This document shows positions 23,351 to 36,200 of a stretch of 64,000 nt of DNA, piece after piece (within the stretch, counting starts at the first letter, position 1; each line of letters begins with the position of its first letter). Origin of the DNA: Lolium rigidum. Taxonomy: Eukaryota > Streptophyta > Magnoliopsida > Poales > Poaceae. A program made the translations under genes and the position numbers. Under the pieces are notes generated by a model. The model did not search any database, was not told the origin of the DNA, and worked only from the letters and a program-made list of their open reading frames with translations. The stretch is taken from positions 223,595,837-223,659,836 of the forward strand of contig NC_061514.1 in assembly GCF_022539505.1 (NCBI RefSeq). The letters are read 5' to 3'.

Positions 23351-25115
23351 TCCATCATCGGTATTGGCATCCCCTTGGTTTGTTCCAAGCTTGGGGAGTG
23401 CCGCGGTATCACATCATCACTACCTTTTATTTTTTACTATCAAGTAGTGTCATATCATGAGTAGGGAAGTTATCGTATAAGATGGGTTGCGGTGTGGAAG
23501 TATCTCTCCTTTAGCTTGTCTATGTATCCCTTGGTGTGAGTTATCGTTATGAAATATTAATGAGAAGTCTTATCATTTACATATTGCACACCTTATTTTA
23601 GTTTGCAATTTCTACTATATGATTGATCTTACCACTTTGGGAGCATTGAGTAAATGTATTTGGTTTTGGCAAACTTAGCATTGGTCAATAGCAACAACAC
23701 CTTGAAGTTTAAGTAGAAAAGAGAAATACATATAGTTGTTTCATTGTCTTCCTTTCTTGTTAGCTCATAGCTTGGTATTTTGAAGTTAAAACTGTTTGTG
23801 CTTACAAGTAAGATGCATGATTGTTTCTATCACATGTATATTTGTTTGTCTCCCTCAACTCCTATGCTTGCTAATTAACCTTGCTAGCCAAAGACACTGT
23901 GCTTGAGAGGGAATACTTCTCGTGCATCCAAACCTGAACCCAAACCTATGCCATTTGTGTCCACCATATCTACCTATTGCATGGTATTTTCTGCCATTCC
24001 AAGTAAATACTTCATGTGCTACCTTTAAACAATTCAAAACTTATTGCTTCTTATTTGTGTCAATGTTTTATAGCTCATGAGGAAGTATGTGGTGTTTTAT
24101 CTTTCGAGTCTTGTTAGGCAGCCTCCACTAATGGACTAGTGGCTTCATCCACTTATCCTATAATTTTGCAATAAGAGCGGCAGCGGGGTTCCCAGCCCCA
24201 ATTAATCAACTTTCATTAATAATTCTCTTCACATGTTTTGCCCTGATTCATCGGTAAGCAACTTAATTTTGCAATAGACACTCCTCCATGGTATGATATT
24301 GTTGGAAGGCACCGAGGATTCGGTTAGCCATGGCTTGTGTAAGCAAAGGTTGGGGGGAGTGTCATCCTTAAATAAACTAAAGTACATGTGTAAACAAAAG
24401 AGAAGAGGGATGATCTACCTTCTTCGGTAGAGATAACGTCCTTCATGGGAGCCGCTCTTTGGAGGTCTGTTTGGCAAGGGGGTTAGAGTACCCACTACTG
24501 GTCGTTGACAACAACAAACACCTCTCAAAACTTTACTTTTATTCTCTTTATATGATTTCAAAACTGAAAAAGCTCTAGCACATGATTTAATCCCTGCTTC
24601 CCTCTGCGAAGGGCACTGTCTTTTACTTTATGTTGAGTCGGTAAACCTATTTCCCTCCATCTAAAGCAAGCATTTGAGTTGTTGTGATCAAACTATTATA
24701 TTGTGATTTGCTTCATCATGTCTTTACTCTTTCTTGTTTAGTACAAGTTTTACCCTGAATGAATATAGCTTTGAAAGTCATCAATGATTAATATGATTGA
24801 GTATGCAAGTTTACCATAAGCTTTTAATATGAGAGCGCTGCTCAATAGATAAGTATAATCTTTAGCTGTTCTCGACCAAGAACAAAGTTTGCCATCACCA
24901 ATTATGATTTCTTATGCACCTTTATTTGTGATTACCTTATACTTGTTTCAAGTTGAGTTATATGAGGAAGTTGTTTACTATAATGTCTTGTGTGAATGAA
25001 TATGATGCTTCTTGTCCGTATTTTGTTTATCGACTCTTCACTCCATAAACATGTGGTCCTGTTTACCGAGTTCAGTTTCGCTTGGGGACAAGCGAAGTCT
25101 AAGCTTGGGGGGAGT
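23351..25115 (+). other. 3' untranslated region of element F
   Basis: AT-rich and without a gene. It contains polypurine-like motifs (AAGCTTGGGGAGTG near 23390, GGTTGGGGGGAGTG near 24345) and the likely true tract AAGCTTGGGGGGAG just before the LTR. Confidence 0.7.
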
Positions 25116-26669
25116 TGATACATCCAATTTGCATCACTATTTTATATCATAATTTGCTGTTATTCATTGATATATTTCATATTGGGACACAATACTTATG
25201 TTATTTCATCTATTTTGCATGTTTCATGATTATTTGGAGATCGCGCACCGGAGCCGGGATTACTGCTGGAAAAAGCATCGTCGGGATGCAATATTTCGGA
25301 AGATCAACTGTGGAAGGAAATTTCACCAAAAATCCTATTTTTCCAGATGACGGAGAAGGCCAGAAGGGGGAGCTGAGAGGACCCAAGGTGGGGCCAGACC
25401 ACAGGCCGGCGCGGCCCATGGCCTGGCCGCGCCACCTTGTGGTGTGGGGGCCCCACAGCCCCTTTCGCCTCCTTTTCTTTGTGAAACCCTTCGTCCCGAA
25501 AACCTAAGCTCCAGAGGGTAGGTCGCCAAGAGTCACAGCCGGCTCTGCGGGGCGGAGAACACCAGAGAGAAAAGAGCTCTCCGGCGGGCAGGAATCCTCC
25601 GGGGAAATTCCCTCCCGGAGGGGGAAATCGACGCCATCGTCACCGCCATCGAGCTGGACATCATCTCCATCACCATCACCATCATCTTCATCATCATCAC
25701 CGCCATCTCCACCGCTGCACCTCGTCACCGCTGTAGCAATTTGGGTTTGATCTTGATTGTTTGATAGGGAAACTCTCCGATGATCTACTCCTCGTCCTCG
25801 ATTTGTTAGTTTGTACTATGAGTCAGTAGAACTTGTTATTGATGCTATTGAGTGAAACCATTGAACCAAGGTTTATGTTCAGATTGTTATTCATCATCAT
25901 ATCACCTCCGATCATGTTCCATATGATGTCTCGTGAGTAGTTCGTTTAGTTCTTGAGGACATGGGTGAAGTCTAAATGTTAGTAGTGAATTATGGTTGAG
26001 TAATATTCAATGTTATGATATTTAAGTTGTGGTGTCATTCTTCTAGTGGTGTCGTGTGAACGTCGACTACACGATACTTCACCATTTATGGGCCTAGGGG
26101 AATGCATCTTGTACTCGTTTGCCAATTGCGGGGTTGCCGGAGTGACAGAAACCTAAACCCCGTTGGTATATCGATGCGGGGAGGGATCGCGAGGATCTCG
26201 AGTTTAAGGTCTGTGGTTAGATTTATCTTAATTACTTTCTTGTAGTTGCGGATGCTTGCAAGGGGTATAATCACAAGTATGTATTAGTCCTAGGAAGGGC
26301 GGTACATTAGCATAGGTTCACCCACACAACACTTATCAAAACAATGAAGATTAATCAGTCTGCATGTAGCGAAAGCACTAGACTAAAATCCCGTGTGTCC
26401 TCAAGAACGTTTGGTCATTATAAGTAAACAAACCGGCTTGTCCTTTGTGCTAAAAAGGATTGGGCCACTCGCTGCAATTATTTCTCTCGCATTTTACTTA
26501 CTTGTACTTTATTCATCTGTTACATCAAAACCCCCGAATACTTGTACGTGAGCATTTACAGTGAATCCTTCATCGAAACTGCTTGTCAACACCTTCTGCT
26601 CCTCGTTGGGATCGACATTCTTACTTATCGAAGATACTACGATACACCCCCTATACTTGTGGGTCATCA
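25116..26669 (+). repeat. 3' LTR of element F (different LTR family)
   Basis: It starts TGATACATCCAATTTGC and ends CTTGTGGGTCATCA, 1554 bp, directly after a polypurine tract. It is unrelated at the start to the TGATACGTC family of A, C and E, though all look Athila-like. The downstream flank is a Mutator transposase frame. Confidence 0.85.
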
Positions 26670-28269
26670 GTTTAAAGGATAGCTTAGTTGTTGCTACTGC
26701 AGTTGAAGGACACAATTGGATGTTCCCTGTTGCTTATGGAGTTTTGGAGGATGAGTCAGAGGAAAGTTGGACTTGGTTTCTGCAGAATTTGCGCGACCTT
26801 ATAGGTCAACCACCAGGACTTGTTATCCACACAGACGCTTGCAAAGGTTTGGAGAGTGTAGTAGAAGCAGTATTCCCTGGAGTGGAGCATAGGGAATGTA
26901 TGCGACACTTGGTACAAAATTTTACAAAGAAATTCAAGGCCGGGTAAAGTTTTTACTGGACAACCTATGGTCGGCTTCATACACATGCAGCAGTAGGAAG
27001 TATCTGTTTCATTTGGATGTGTTGTATAAACAAAAACCTGAGGTGAAGGAGTACTTGGATTAACATCATGGTAGGGTGTGGTCAAGAAGCCAATTCAATG
27101 AAATTTGCAAGGTAGACTATGTAACAAGTAACCTTGCGAGAGAGTTTCAATGGAAAGATCAAGTCATTGAAAGGGCTTATGTTGTTGCAAATATTTGATA
27201 ATATTAGGCAGATGATCATGGTAAAGATCTATCTGCGTCAAAGAACTGCAGCCAACAAATATCAAGGTCATCTCATGCTCCCATCTTTGATTAAGTCTTT
27301 GCATGCCAGGGCAAAACTATTGAAGATGAAATGCATCAAAAAAAGGAATGGAGGCTGAGGTAACCTACACTGGCAGTAAAAACTTGTAGTGGAGGTATCC
27401 AGTGAGTTTGGTTGATAGGACATGCCAATGTAGGCGATGGCAAATCCGTGGGATAACCTGCATACACGCATTGTTTTTCATCAGTGTTATAGGGGGTGCA
27501 GAAGGTGAAGTTGATTAGTATGTGTCAGAGTATTTCCCTGTTGCCAAATTTAGGGTTGCATATGCTATGAATGTTCCTACCTTGTTGGGAAAAGACCAAT
27601 GTATGAAAGTCGATCTAGGCTTCAAACTGTACTCTCTAGTTTTGACTAGGCCGGCAGGTAGGCTGAGAAAGAGTAGGATCAGAGCTAGTGCAGAGGGTGG
27701 TGCACCGATTCGAAAACATAAGTGCAAACATTGTGGAATCCCTGGAAACATTGCTAGGCTTCGTAAAAATGAAGTTGACCCAGCTTTTGGAATGGAAGAT
27801 CAGGCGGGAGCAGCAAATGCAGAGGAGAATGAAGCAGCAATTCAACATGAGGAGATTGATCGAGAGCTGCTTGAACCGATGGATCGAGAGCTGCTTGAAT
27901 CGATGGATCGAGAGCAGAGGGTACGAGATGGATCGAGAGCTGCTTGAACCGTTGATCGAGAGCTGCTTGAACCGATGGATCCGAGAGCGGGGAAACGAGA
28001 TGGATTGAGAGGCCGTTGAAGAAATGATGCACCAGATGAGTGAACAGATGGAAGAGCAGATTGTAGAAGCAAGGGAAGAAAATGCATTAGAAGAAAGAGC
28101 ACAAACTTCGTATGATATGGTTGTCTCGGTCTTGGCACAACCCGAAGAGACGAACAATAACAAGAAAGAGGGAAAAAGGAAGGTAGACCCCAGCAATATC
28201 CCTGGTAGGGTTACCCGGAGTAAGGTGGTGGCCCCAGCAAGTCACACCAGGACCAAGAGAAAGATTTGA
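26670..28269 (+). pseudogene. Mutator-like (MULE) transposase remnant
   Basis: Broken pieces read like a MuDR/FAR1-type transposase. A DDE-domain segment (VATAVEGHNWMFPVAYGV; second catalytic Asp in VIHTDACKG) is followed by LARESFNGKIKSLKG, a SWIM zinc finger (CQCRRWQIRGITCIHALFF, about 27430-27480), and a C-terminal knuckle-like CKHCGIPGNIARLRKN that has lost key His/Cys positions. The first catalytic Asp lies upstream and is missing because the element F LTR interrupts the gene. An acidic tail has 24-bp repeats encoding DRELLEPM (about 27850-28010). There are many stops; it is not functional. Confidence 0.75.
27850..28010 (+). repeat. 24-bp coding tandem repeat in the MULE tail
   Basis: About five imperfect copies of GATCGAGAGCTGCTTGAACC plus ATG encode DRELLEPM. 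They are interrupted by degenerate units. Confidence 0.8.
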
Positions 28270-28299
28270 ACAATTAATTTGAATTTGCATGAACAATTT

Positions 28300-28445
28300 G
28301 TATCTGGGATCCCTTTGTATTGGGGATCCCTTTGTATGACCAATTTGTATTGGGGATCCCTTTGTATTGGGGTTCCCTTTGTATGAACAATTTGTATTGG
28401 GGTTCCCTTTGTATGAACAATTTGTATTGGGGATCCCTTTGTAAG
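28300..28445. repeat. Minisatellite, GGGGATCCCTTTGTAT units
   Basis: About five alternating units of GGGATCCCTTTGTAT and GAACAATTTGTATT lie just after the MULE remnant. Confidence 0.9.
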
Positions 28446-28910
28446 TTGAATAATCACAATAAGGGCACCCTCACAATAATGTATGTGCTATTGCTTAAGC
28501 CACATTTGTCATTTTCTAAGTGACGAAACTCAAAAAATATAGTTTTGGGTTTAGTTTAATTCAAAATAATTCAAAACATGGTGGAACCTTCCCATGAAGT
28601 CTTGTTATGTTACCTGCAACCTAGAGAAATAATAATGGAAAAAGGAAATATAGAGATATGTAGTTTTTCCCAAAACCACTTCCTAGTCCATGAGCTACTA
28701 GCTATGAACATGCATGGCTTTCTACTCAGCACACCTCCCAAATACCCACTATGCTTACAAACTTTGTCCAAATGAGTCCAAATTCGTCACACTTGTGTAT
28801 CTTTGAATTGCAAACAATATCACGTCGGCCAAAATGTACTATATTGTTGAAATAACACAATCTAACAATTTTTATGCCAAAAGCTTCAATTTCCCTTACT
28901 CCCTTTATTA
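28446..28910. other. Intergenic stretch after the MULE remnant
   Basis: No gene. The phrase TAAGGGCACCCTCACAATAA near 28460 looks like a decayed Mutator-type terminal sequence, so it may be the right end of the MULE above. Confidence 0.4.
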
Positions 28911-29449
28911 TTTGGGTGCCCCTGTTTTACTTAGTTTTACTCAGTTTTCCCCCCATCGGGTCCACTTGTTTTACTCAGTCCTATTCACTTTTGTCCTTCC
29001 GATAAACATTTCCTCACTTTTCCCCCTCTTAGTTCTACTAAGTTTTCCTCACTTGTACTCATCGGCTGATCTACGATTGGTCGGGATGTATATCACACGG
29101 ATCTTGGTTGGTTGATAGCTCAACGTACGCTTGCACTGTTGGATCATTTATGATCGGACGGCATGTATATATCTCTCTACCTCGATGGACGCATACAAAG
29201 AGAAGAGCAGAGCACATACCTACCAACCCTGGCAATCGCATATTCCAGTCGCATCTTCCTCTCTCCTATTTCCTCTCTTACTGCGGCGGTCGCGGCGGCG
29301 CGGAGCTGCAGCGTGCGTGCGAGGCGCGGATCTAACCGTACAGCGGCGCGGATCTAACCATGCGGCGGCGTGGATCTAAGAGTGTCGGTGAGGATCTAAC
29401 CCTCGAAATATTTGAAATGTCTCTCGCTTGTCTCACTTTCGTTTCGTTC

Positions 29450-29975
29450 TCAGATCCGTTGCCGATGAAGAACACCAAGACGGCGGCCGTGCCGACAGTG
29501 GTCATCGATGCCAAGAACATTGAAGACATCGCCTACAACATCGCTTCGACGGCAGCCGTGTGAATCGATGCCAAGATGATTGAAGCCATCGTCTACAACC
29601 GCACTACGAATCCGCCGATCCAGCCCTCCTTAGATCCGTCGCTGATAAAGAACACCAAGACGAGCATCCGTGCCGACGGTGGTCATCGATGCCAAGAACA
29701 TTGAAGCCATCGCCTACAACATCACTGCGGCGGCGTAGATCCAGCCTTCAATGTCGGAGCCTGCCGATGTGTCACTTCCGTTGCCCTCCTCAGATCCGTT
29801 GCTGATGAAGAACACCAAGACGGCGGCCGTGCCGACAGCGGTCATCGATGCCAAGAACATTGAAGCCATCGTCTACAACATCACTACGACGTATCGCCCT
29901 CCTCAGATTCGTCGCTGATGAAGTACACCAAGACGGCACCGGTGCCAAGTGTGGTTGTGAAGCCGTATATCCAGC
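29450..29975 (+). repeat. Tandem coding-like repeat (four units)
   Basis: Four diverged units begin near 29450, 29630, 29795 and 29905. Each starts like CAGATCCGTTGCTGATGAAG and the best ones encode MKNTKTAAVPT-VIDAKNIE. Units 1 and 3 are the best preserved; unit 4 diverges after PVPSVVV. The frame is not continuous across units. The product is not recognised. Confidence 0.6.
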
Positions 29976-30434
29976 CCATCGCTGCGCGGCCGTGTTCGAC
30001 GCCGCAAATTGGGATAAATTATGATAAACTTGTTCGAACTACTACCTCCATCTCAAAAAAAAGCTTCTCCACTTTCTCAATGTGTCCATGTACATCCGTA
30101 TGTATGATTTGAATTCTATCCCAACTTGATTAGGAATATTGATATGTATTTAATCCGAGAGGCTGGTACATGCTTTCACTTTTGGGATCCCTTCACTTTT
30201 ATAAAATGTTCATGCATGCTAAAATTATAGCACAACTAGGAAATTGTCCGCCAAAATACAGTGGTTACAACCACACCAAAATACAATACTATATAGCTGG
30301 TGGGGGCGCCTAGTCAGCGAGAGGACGCGACGGTTCGCATCGGCCGCGACGGTTCGCATCAGCCACTACCAACCGATCCATTCTCTCCTCTCATCTCCAC
30401 CACCGCTGCTCCATTCTCTCCTCTCCACATTAAA

Positions 30435-31086
30435 ATGCCGCGCCGTCTGAAGACCACCTACTCGATGCTTGGCCTCAACGGCCGCGTGCTGCCACCACCA
30501 CCACCGCAGCCGGAGCCGGAGCCGCGAGGCCTACGTGGAGTACAGCTCCGCCGAGGACGAGGACCCACGGTTCGCGGCGTGGCATGAGGCCTACGTCGCA
30601 AACGCGGAAGCGAGAGGCGGCGGAGGAGGCAGCGCGGTCGAGCGAGCCGCCGCAGGCCCCGCCCACCCGGAGCAGGCGGCGATCCTTGCATCGTTGAACG
30701 CGCAACGATACCAGCGGTTGAAGGAGGAGCAGCGCGAGTTCGTCAACGATGCAAATCTTGAACACGTCCTCGAGATCTCGTGCCAGCGAGCGGCCACTGA
30801 GGAGGTGGGACGGCGCCTCATGGAGACGAAGCGACAGAAGCTCGCAGAGCTCAACGCTCATCGCCACTACGAGGCGTTCGCCCGCCAGCACGCGAGTCGT
30901 GCCGAGATCAAAGCTTCTCGGGAAAGGCTGGAAGCATGGGGACAGCGCCGCCGGCAAGCCCCTGCGACATCGGCCGCCATGCTCCACCGCCAGATACGTG
31001 AAGCAAGGGAGGAGAAGCGGGCACGGATGCAGGCGGCAATGGCGAAGAACGACGACGAGGCGGGCGCCCCAACCGAAGGCCAGTAG
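30435..31086 (+). pseudogene. Frameshifted 217-codon gene-like ORF, unknown
   Basis: A TATA-like ACTATATAG (about 30288) and a pyrimidine-rich leader precede ATG 30435 (MPRRLKTTYSMLGLNGRV). The frame is lost in a CCGGAGCCGGAGCCG tract near 30515-30525. In the next frame a long charged helical protein runs to a stop at 31086 (AYVEYSSAEDEDPRF, then many Arg/Lys/Glu/Ala). A one-step slip in that tract would join the two parts. GC content is much higher than the surroundings. No domain is recognised; it may be captured transposon cargo. Confidence 0.5.
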
Positions 31087-31311
31087 ATCAGGATTAAGTT
31101 TAGGGTGTTTAAGTTTTAGTTATGTTTAAATTCGAGCTACTTTTGTATGAATTTCGTATGAATTTGGGTTTTTAAATATCATTTTAAATTTCAAAATCTA
31201 TCGGGGTTGGCGTATGGGTGCGCCGTTGTGGGAGCAGCATCCCCAAATTTTAGATTTCAAAATACTATTTCGGGGCTGCCGGTGGAGATATATGATTTTC
31301 TCTAAATAAAT

Positions 31312-31500
31312 AGACGACCCCACTGGTCATTGCCTGTGGCAGCCCCACAGAGCGGCAATATATGTCCTTTCCTGAAAAATACACGACCCCACTGATCATT
31401 GGCTGCGGCAGCCCAACAGAGCGGCAATATATGTTTTTTCCTGAAAAATACATGACCCCACTGGTCATTGGCTGCGGGAACCCTATAGAGCGGCCCCATT
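31312..31500. repeat. 69-bp tandem repeat, about 2.7 copies
   Basis: The repeated phrase is GACCCCACTGGTCATTGGCT, with AGAGCGGCAATATATG between units. The copies start near 31316, 31385 and 31454. Confidence 0.9.
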
Positions 31501-31827
31501 TGCCATTGGCAGCACCGCGTATACAATCAGGAAATAAAACGGCCCACACATCAGCGATAGATAGATGGCTGCTCTGACGTGTCTCCTGACCCTACACGTC
31601 AGCACGAGATGGTCGGGGAGGAACCGCCTGTGCAGCCCCACCCGTCGGATTAACGGTCAAGGCCTCCGACCGGATGGCAACTGGCCCTTCCAGCGTCCGC
31701 GAGGGTTTCAAACTAGAGGGAGAGGAAAACTGAGGAAAAACTAACGAGCTGGGGAAAACTGAGTACAACTAAGGACCCGAGGGCACGGAAAAAGAAAATC
31801 GTTGATAAAATGGGTGCTCTTTAACGT

Positions 31828-33225
31828 GAGTATGCCAATGATGTGGCATCCCTAAAGGATGACCTTGAAGAATAACAAACCACCAAGGAAGCTCTTGAGG
31901 AGACCTTTGCTCTAGAATTGTCTAGAGAAAAGGAAAACCATGATAGAGCTCTTGAGGTGGCAAATGAACTAAAGCTAAAAAATGATAAGCTTGTGTTTGT
32001 TAATGCTAAACTCCTTGATGATTTTGAGCAACTCAAAAAGGGCTCAAGGGTCATTGAGAGTGCACTCACCAAACTCACCAAGTCGCATGATCAACTTAAA
32101 GCTTCTTATCCAAAAGAGCATGCCAACTTGCCTTCTCATATTTATATTAATAATTATGCTTGTGCTACTAACTCTACTTCTTGTGAAGCATCTATCTTGA
32201 AGGAGAATGTTGAGCTAAGGGCTCAACTTGAATTGCTAACTACCAATTGTGGGAAATTAGAAGAAAATCATGGAAAGAGTTCTAGCTCCCATGAGGATCT
32301 TCTAGCCTCCCATGATAGGCTAAAGTTAGCTCATGAGGCTATCATATCAAAGGCAACACCTTGTGAGCCTCATGTGGATACTACCACTACTACTCAAAAG
32401 AATATATTGCCATGTGCTAGACCTAGTAATTCATCCACACACAGTATTGCTAAATCTTGTGATGAATTATCTTCCTTGCCTTGTAGCTTTAACAATGAAG
32501 GTTATACTTTCTCTAGTACTTGTGTTGCTACTAACCATGTAGAGGAAATCAAAGAGCTCAAGGCCCAAGTCACTTCTTTTAAGAAAGACTTGGTAAAGAG
32601 TCATGAAGGAAAATGCAAACTTGACAAGATGTTGAGTGTGCAACAATCCCCCAATGACAAGAGTGGACTTGGATTCAACTCCAACAACAAGAACAAGTCC
32701 AATAACAACAAGAATAAGAAGGGCCAATTACGAGTCAAAGACCCGGCCAAGATTGTTTGCTTTAAGTTCAAAATAGAAGGGCATCATGTTAGATCTTGCC
32801 CTTTGAAGAAGAAGCAAAAAGGGAAGCAGCCTCAAGCTCAAACTCATATTCAACCTCAAGTTGAAGAAATGCCACTTCCCAAGAATATTCAAGCCAATTC
32901 TCCCATTGTGGAGAAATCTAGTGAGAAGAAGGAGAAGAAAAGAACTTGCTACATATGCCGTGAGAAGGGTCACATCTCCTCCCTTTGCACTATCGGTACC
33001 TCATCCAACTCTATCACCATTGATGATGTTTATTCTCTTCGCAAGGATGAGGGTGGCAATGTGTTTGCTAAATTAGTTGGTGCTCAAAGTGGTGTCAAGA
33101 AAAGAACCATTTGGGTTGCCAAGTCTATTGTGACTAACCTCTTAGGACCCAACTTAGTTGGGGACCAACAATCCAAAACTTTATCATTAGGTGCTTGTGG
33201 GAGGGCATTGGAGACTTGGCTACAT
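31828..33225 (+). pseudogene. Gag-like coiled-coil protein with CCHC zinc knuckles
   Basis: Similarity begins near 31828 (EYANDVASLKDDLEE), hits a stop at 31873-31875, then is open to 33297 with no clear ATG at the front. The first half is coiled coil (Lys/Glu/Leu rich). Two zinc-knuckle positions follow. The first (about 32758-32799) has lost its second Cys (CFKF where CFKC is expected). The second is intact C-x2-C-x4-H-x4-C (CYICREKGHISSLC, 32947-32988). The conserved part ends near GPNLVGDQQSKT. No protease or pol follows. This looks like the gag of a large non-autonomous LTR retroelement; I recall similar proteins in wheat-tribe genomes but cannot name the family. Confidence 0.65.
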
Positions 33226-36200
33226 CATGTAGAATTAAGGGATCTTCATCATTTATATTATATCAAGCCAAGTCTTTTGATTATCTTGCTTCTATAATAT
33301 ATCCAATGTTCCTCCTTGCGGTAACATGTGCTCAACTCATTTATATTGAAAGTTACTCGCCCCTTTGCATGTGTTAGTTTTATTCCTAACATGTGTTGGT
33401 ATATGTTGTGCTTCCTAGTTTCTTTTCTTGAGAAATCAAGTCTATGTATGTTGAGTTGCACACCATGTATTTGTATTTGTGTTGGAGCCTCTTTGCATCT
33501 TGTTGTATCTTATATGGCTCTTATGAACGATTAATGGACTATCCCATTTTGGGGAGTGATATTCCTTTGAGAATTTCACAATCCTAACAATGTGTCTACA
33601 TGAGGAATATCACTTAGAATTGATATTGCAGATTATCTAGTCTCTATGTGGTATGTCATCTTCATGAGAAATTCAAATTCTAATGTCCATTAATATCTCT
33701 AGTTGGATCTTATTTGCCTCTTGTGAAAATAATTTCCTTATCACATTATGGGAGAGTAATAAGCTTTTGTGCATATTACAAGCCTAGAAAATGTGAACAT
33801 TTGAGGTTGTGTCACATAGAATTGATATTGTAAATTATCTCTCCCATATGTGGCATGTTCGCTCAAACAAGTTCTAATTTGTTTAAATGGCTTCATTGAT
33901 AATATCTTTGTGGATCTTATTTGTGAAAGTTTTTCTTGGCATGGTTTTCACAACGTGTCCCTCAATACAGTTTTGGGAAACCATGTGCTTCAAGTCATTC
34001 TATTAATTACTTTGCATGTTTACATGAATGATATTAATTGCTTTGCATGTTGGTACGACTAACTGAAGCTATCAAGAAACCCTTTTTGCATGATGCTTAA
34101 CTCTTATCTTTCACCATATGCTTTATATGTTGTAAATATGATCTTACGTATACTTACAAACTACCACCGGGAAATATTTCCTAATACCTCTTGTCCTAGG
34201 ACAATTGAGAATATATTATGAGGTAGATATTTATTAATCATATTTACTTTGTCTCTTGTGTTTAATTGCCTTATTCAATGCCATGAGTTTGTTGTGCTTT
34301 GACTCTCATGTGTCTTCCTTTCATCTTATGAATCCAATTTGTCTATTCAAACTTTCTTAGCCTTTTTTAGTAGATATAGGTAGCGTGATGATGCTAATTT
34401 TGTGCATTTTGTATTCATATGCAAAATCCTAGATAATGCACTAATCATGGGAGAGCTCTCCTATATTTGTTAGAATGCTTAACATCTCTTGATCATTATC
34501 AATGGAAGACAAACCTTTTCTTGTTGGTACTTTGTACCATCATAAAAAAGTGTTGAGGGTTTGGTTTATTTGTTGGAACCTTGCTCTCTTGGGAGTTGGT
34601 TATCTCATTCTTTTGTGTTTGGGTTTAATTAGCATCTTATAATGAGATAAGTCTTTGGAGTCAATCTTGTGTTGATTTGATTCTTTGATCTAATTTGTAC
34701 AACCATCGTTTCGTAACTTACTTGGTGTTTTGTCCAAATTTTATCTTCATTTGGTTCTTGAAAGTCTTGTGCATGCATATTTAATATATTTATATCTTAT
34801 GGCATGTGTTACTTTTTTGATCCAGTATATAGGGTAAACTCCATCAAATCCTAATTTGATTAAGATGTGCATGAAATTCGATTTCATATCTATATGCACA
34901 TAGTTTTGTGGAGTTTGTCATATATGTTGTAGTGTACCTAACTACTTTGGACCTAACTAGTTTGGAAACCATTTTGTGCTTAATTTTGTTTTAGGTACAA
35001 GGAGATACATTGGATGTTTGTCTCACACTTAGGAAGATGTGGTGACTCAATGATAATTTGAGGCAAGCTAGGATGGTCAACGAACACATATCTACTACAT
35101 CCACACCAATGCTATCTCGATAACAAGTATCTTCTCATGCATATTTTTCTAGCATCCAACCATGTGGTTGCATCTAGGCATTAATCTCTTGATTTGCAAA
35201 TATTATGTTTCTTGCAAAGATTTTAATGAAACCTCTTTATTGCAAATGTGAGTAAATTGAGATGAGCACATATGTTGGGAAGTATATAAAATCATGCTCA
35301 TGATTCATCCATCCCAACTATGCCTATCTAGCAATTTTATTGCATATCAATTCCTCAAGCCTCTCACATGTGCAATATCGATGAAAGTGCAAATTGAGTT
35401 ATTTCTTTTGGTATCCTTGTTTGTGATACTTGTTGCCTTTCTCAATGCATCCCAACTATATTCTATCCCTTGTTGATATTTGTGATGTATGTTGTGGTTG
35501 AAGTTCATGAATATACAAAAAGTTAAAATCGAGCCTTTGGCCATGCTATTAAGCAAAAATTCTTATTGGTATATTGCATGACTTCGTCTTGAATATCATG
35601 CTATATTTCTTGTGTATCTATCTTGTGTGTACATGTTTATTTGTGGATAAATATCTTCGTGATTTTGTCCACTTAGAGAAACTTATACACATAAGAGATG
35701 ATACATCTCCATTTGATATCTTATTTATGTGTTGTGTGTTGATTGGTCATTATAAGCAATATAATTCATTGAATACTATTATGATGCTATTTGCTCATCC
35801 TTGTAATAGTCTTATAATATGCTTTGGCATGTCTTTCACATATCCTCTTGGTTGAGCCTTTTATTATGGTGCCTCCTACTTGTTGATCAACCATTTGTTT
35901 GTTGCAAGTGTTTTTTCTATCTATGATCTATTGCAAATGTTTGTGTTTTTAAATGGTAATGAGGGAGTGAGGATTTCATGTTACGCATATTGTATTCAAA
36001 TGCAACATTTTAACTTATGCATGTACCTTGGGGAGCTTCCTCATTTTATTTAAAGCACTATTCCGTGGTGATCACTAGAGTTTAATTCACTTGGTATCTT
36101 TTGTTTTCAATGATATTTTTGGAGTGATGATTCCATGTTTGTGCACTTTATACTCCAATGCAAAGTGTCCAGTTTTGTGCACAAACCTTGGGGAGCTTCC

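Larger units (their letters stand above)
28911..31795. mobile_element. Possible non-autonomous DNA transposon with coding-like cargo
   Basis: A 24-bp inverted near-repeat brackets this segment: ACTTAGTTTTACTCAGTTTT (28929-) and its complement GGGGAAAACTGAGTACAAC (31751-). Further weak similarity extends outward (GGGTGCCCC against GAGGGCACGG). No clear target duplication was found. The interior holds a tandem coding-like repeat, a frameshifted ORF with a promoter-like leader, and a 69-bp tandem repeat. The right flank is a gag-like frame that appears truncated at its N-terminus, consistent with insertion. Confidence 0.4.

Noticed and set aside
25504..25728. Asp/Gly-rich ORF on the minus strand
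   Set aside because: Encoded by a CATCATCACC-type simple repeat inside the LTR of element F.
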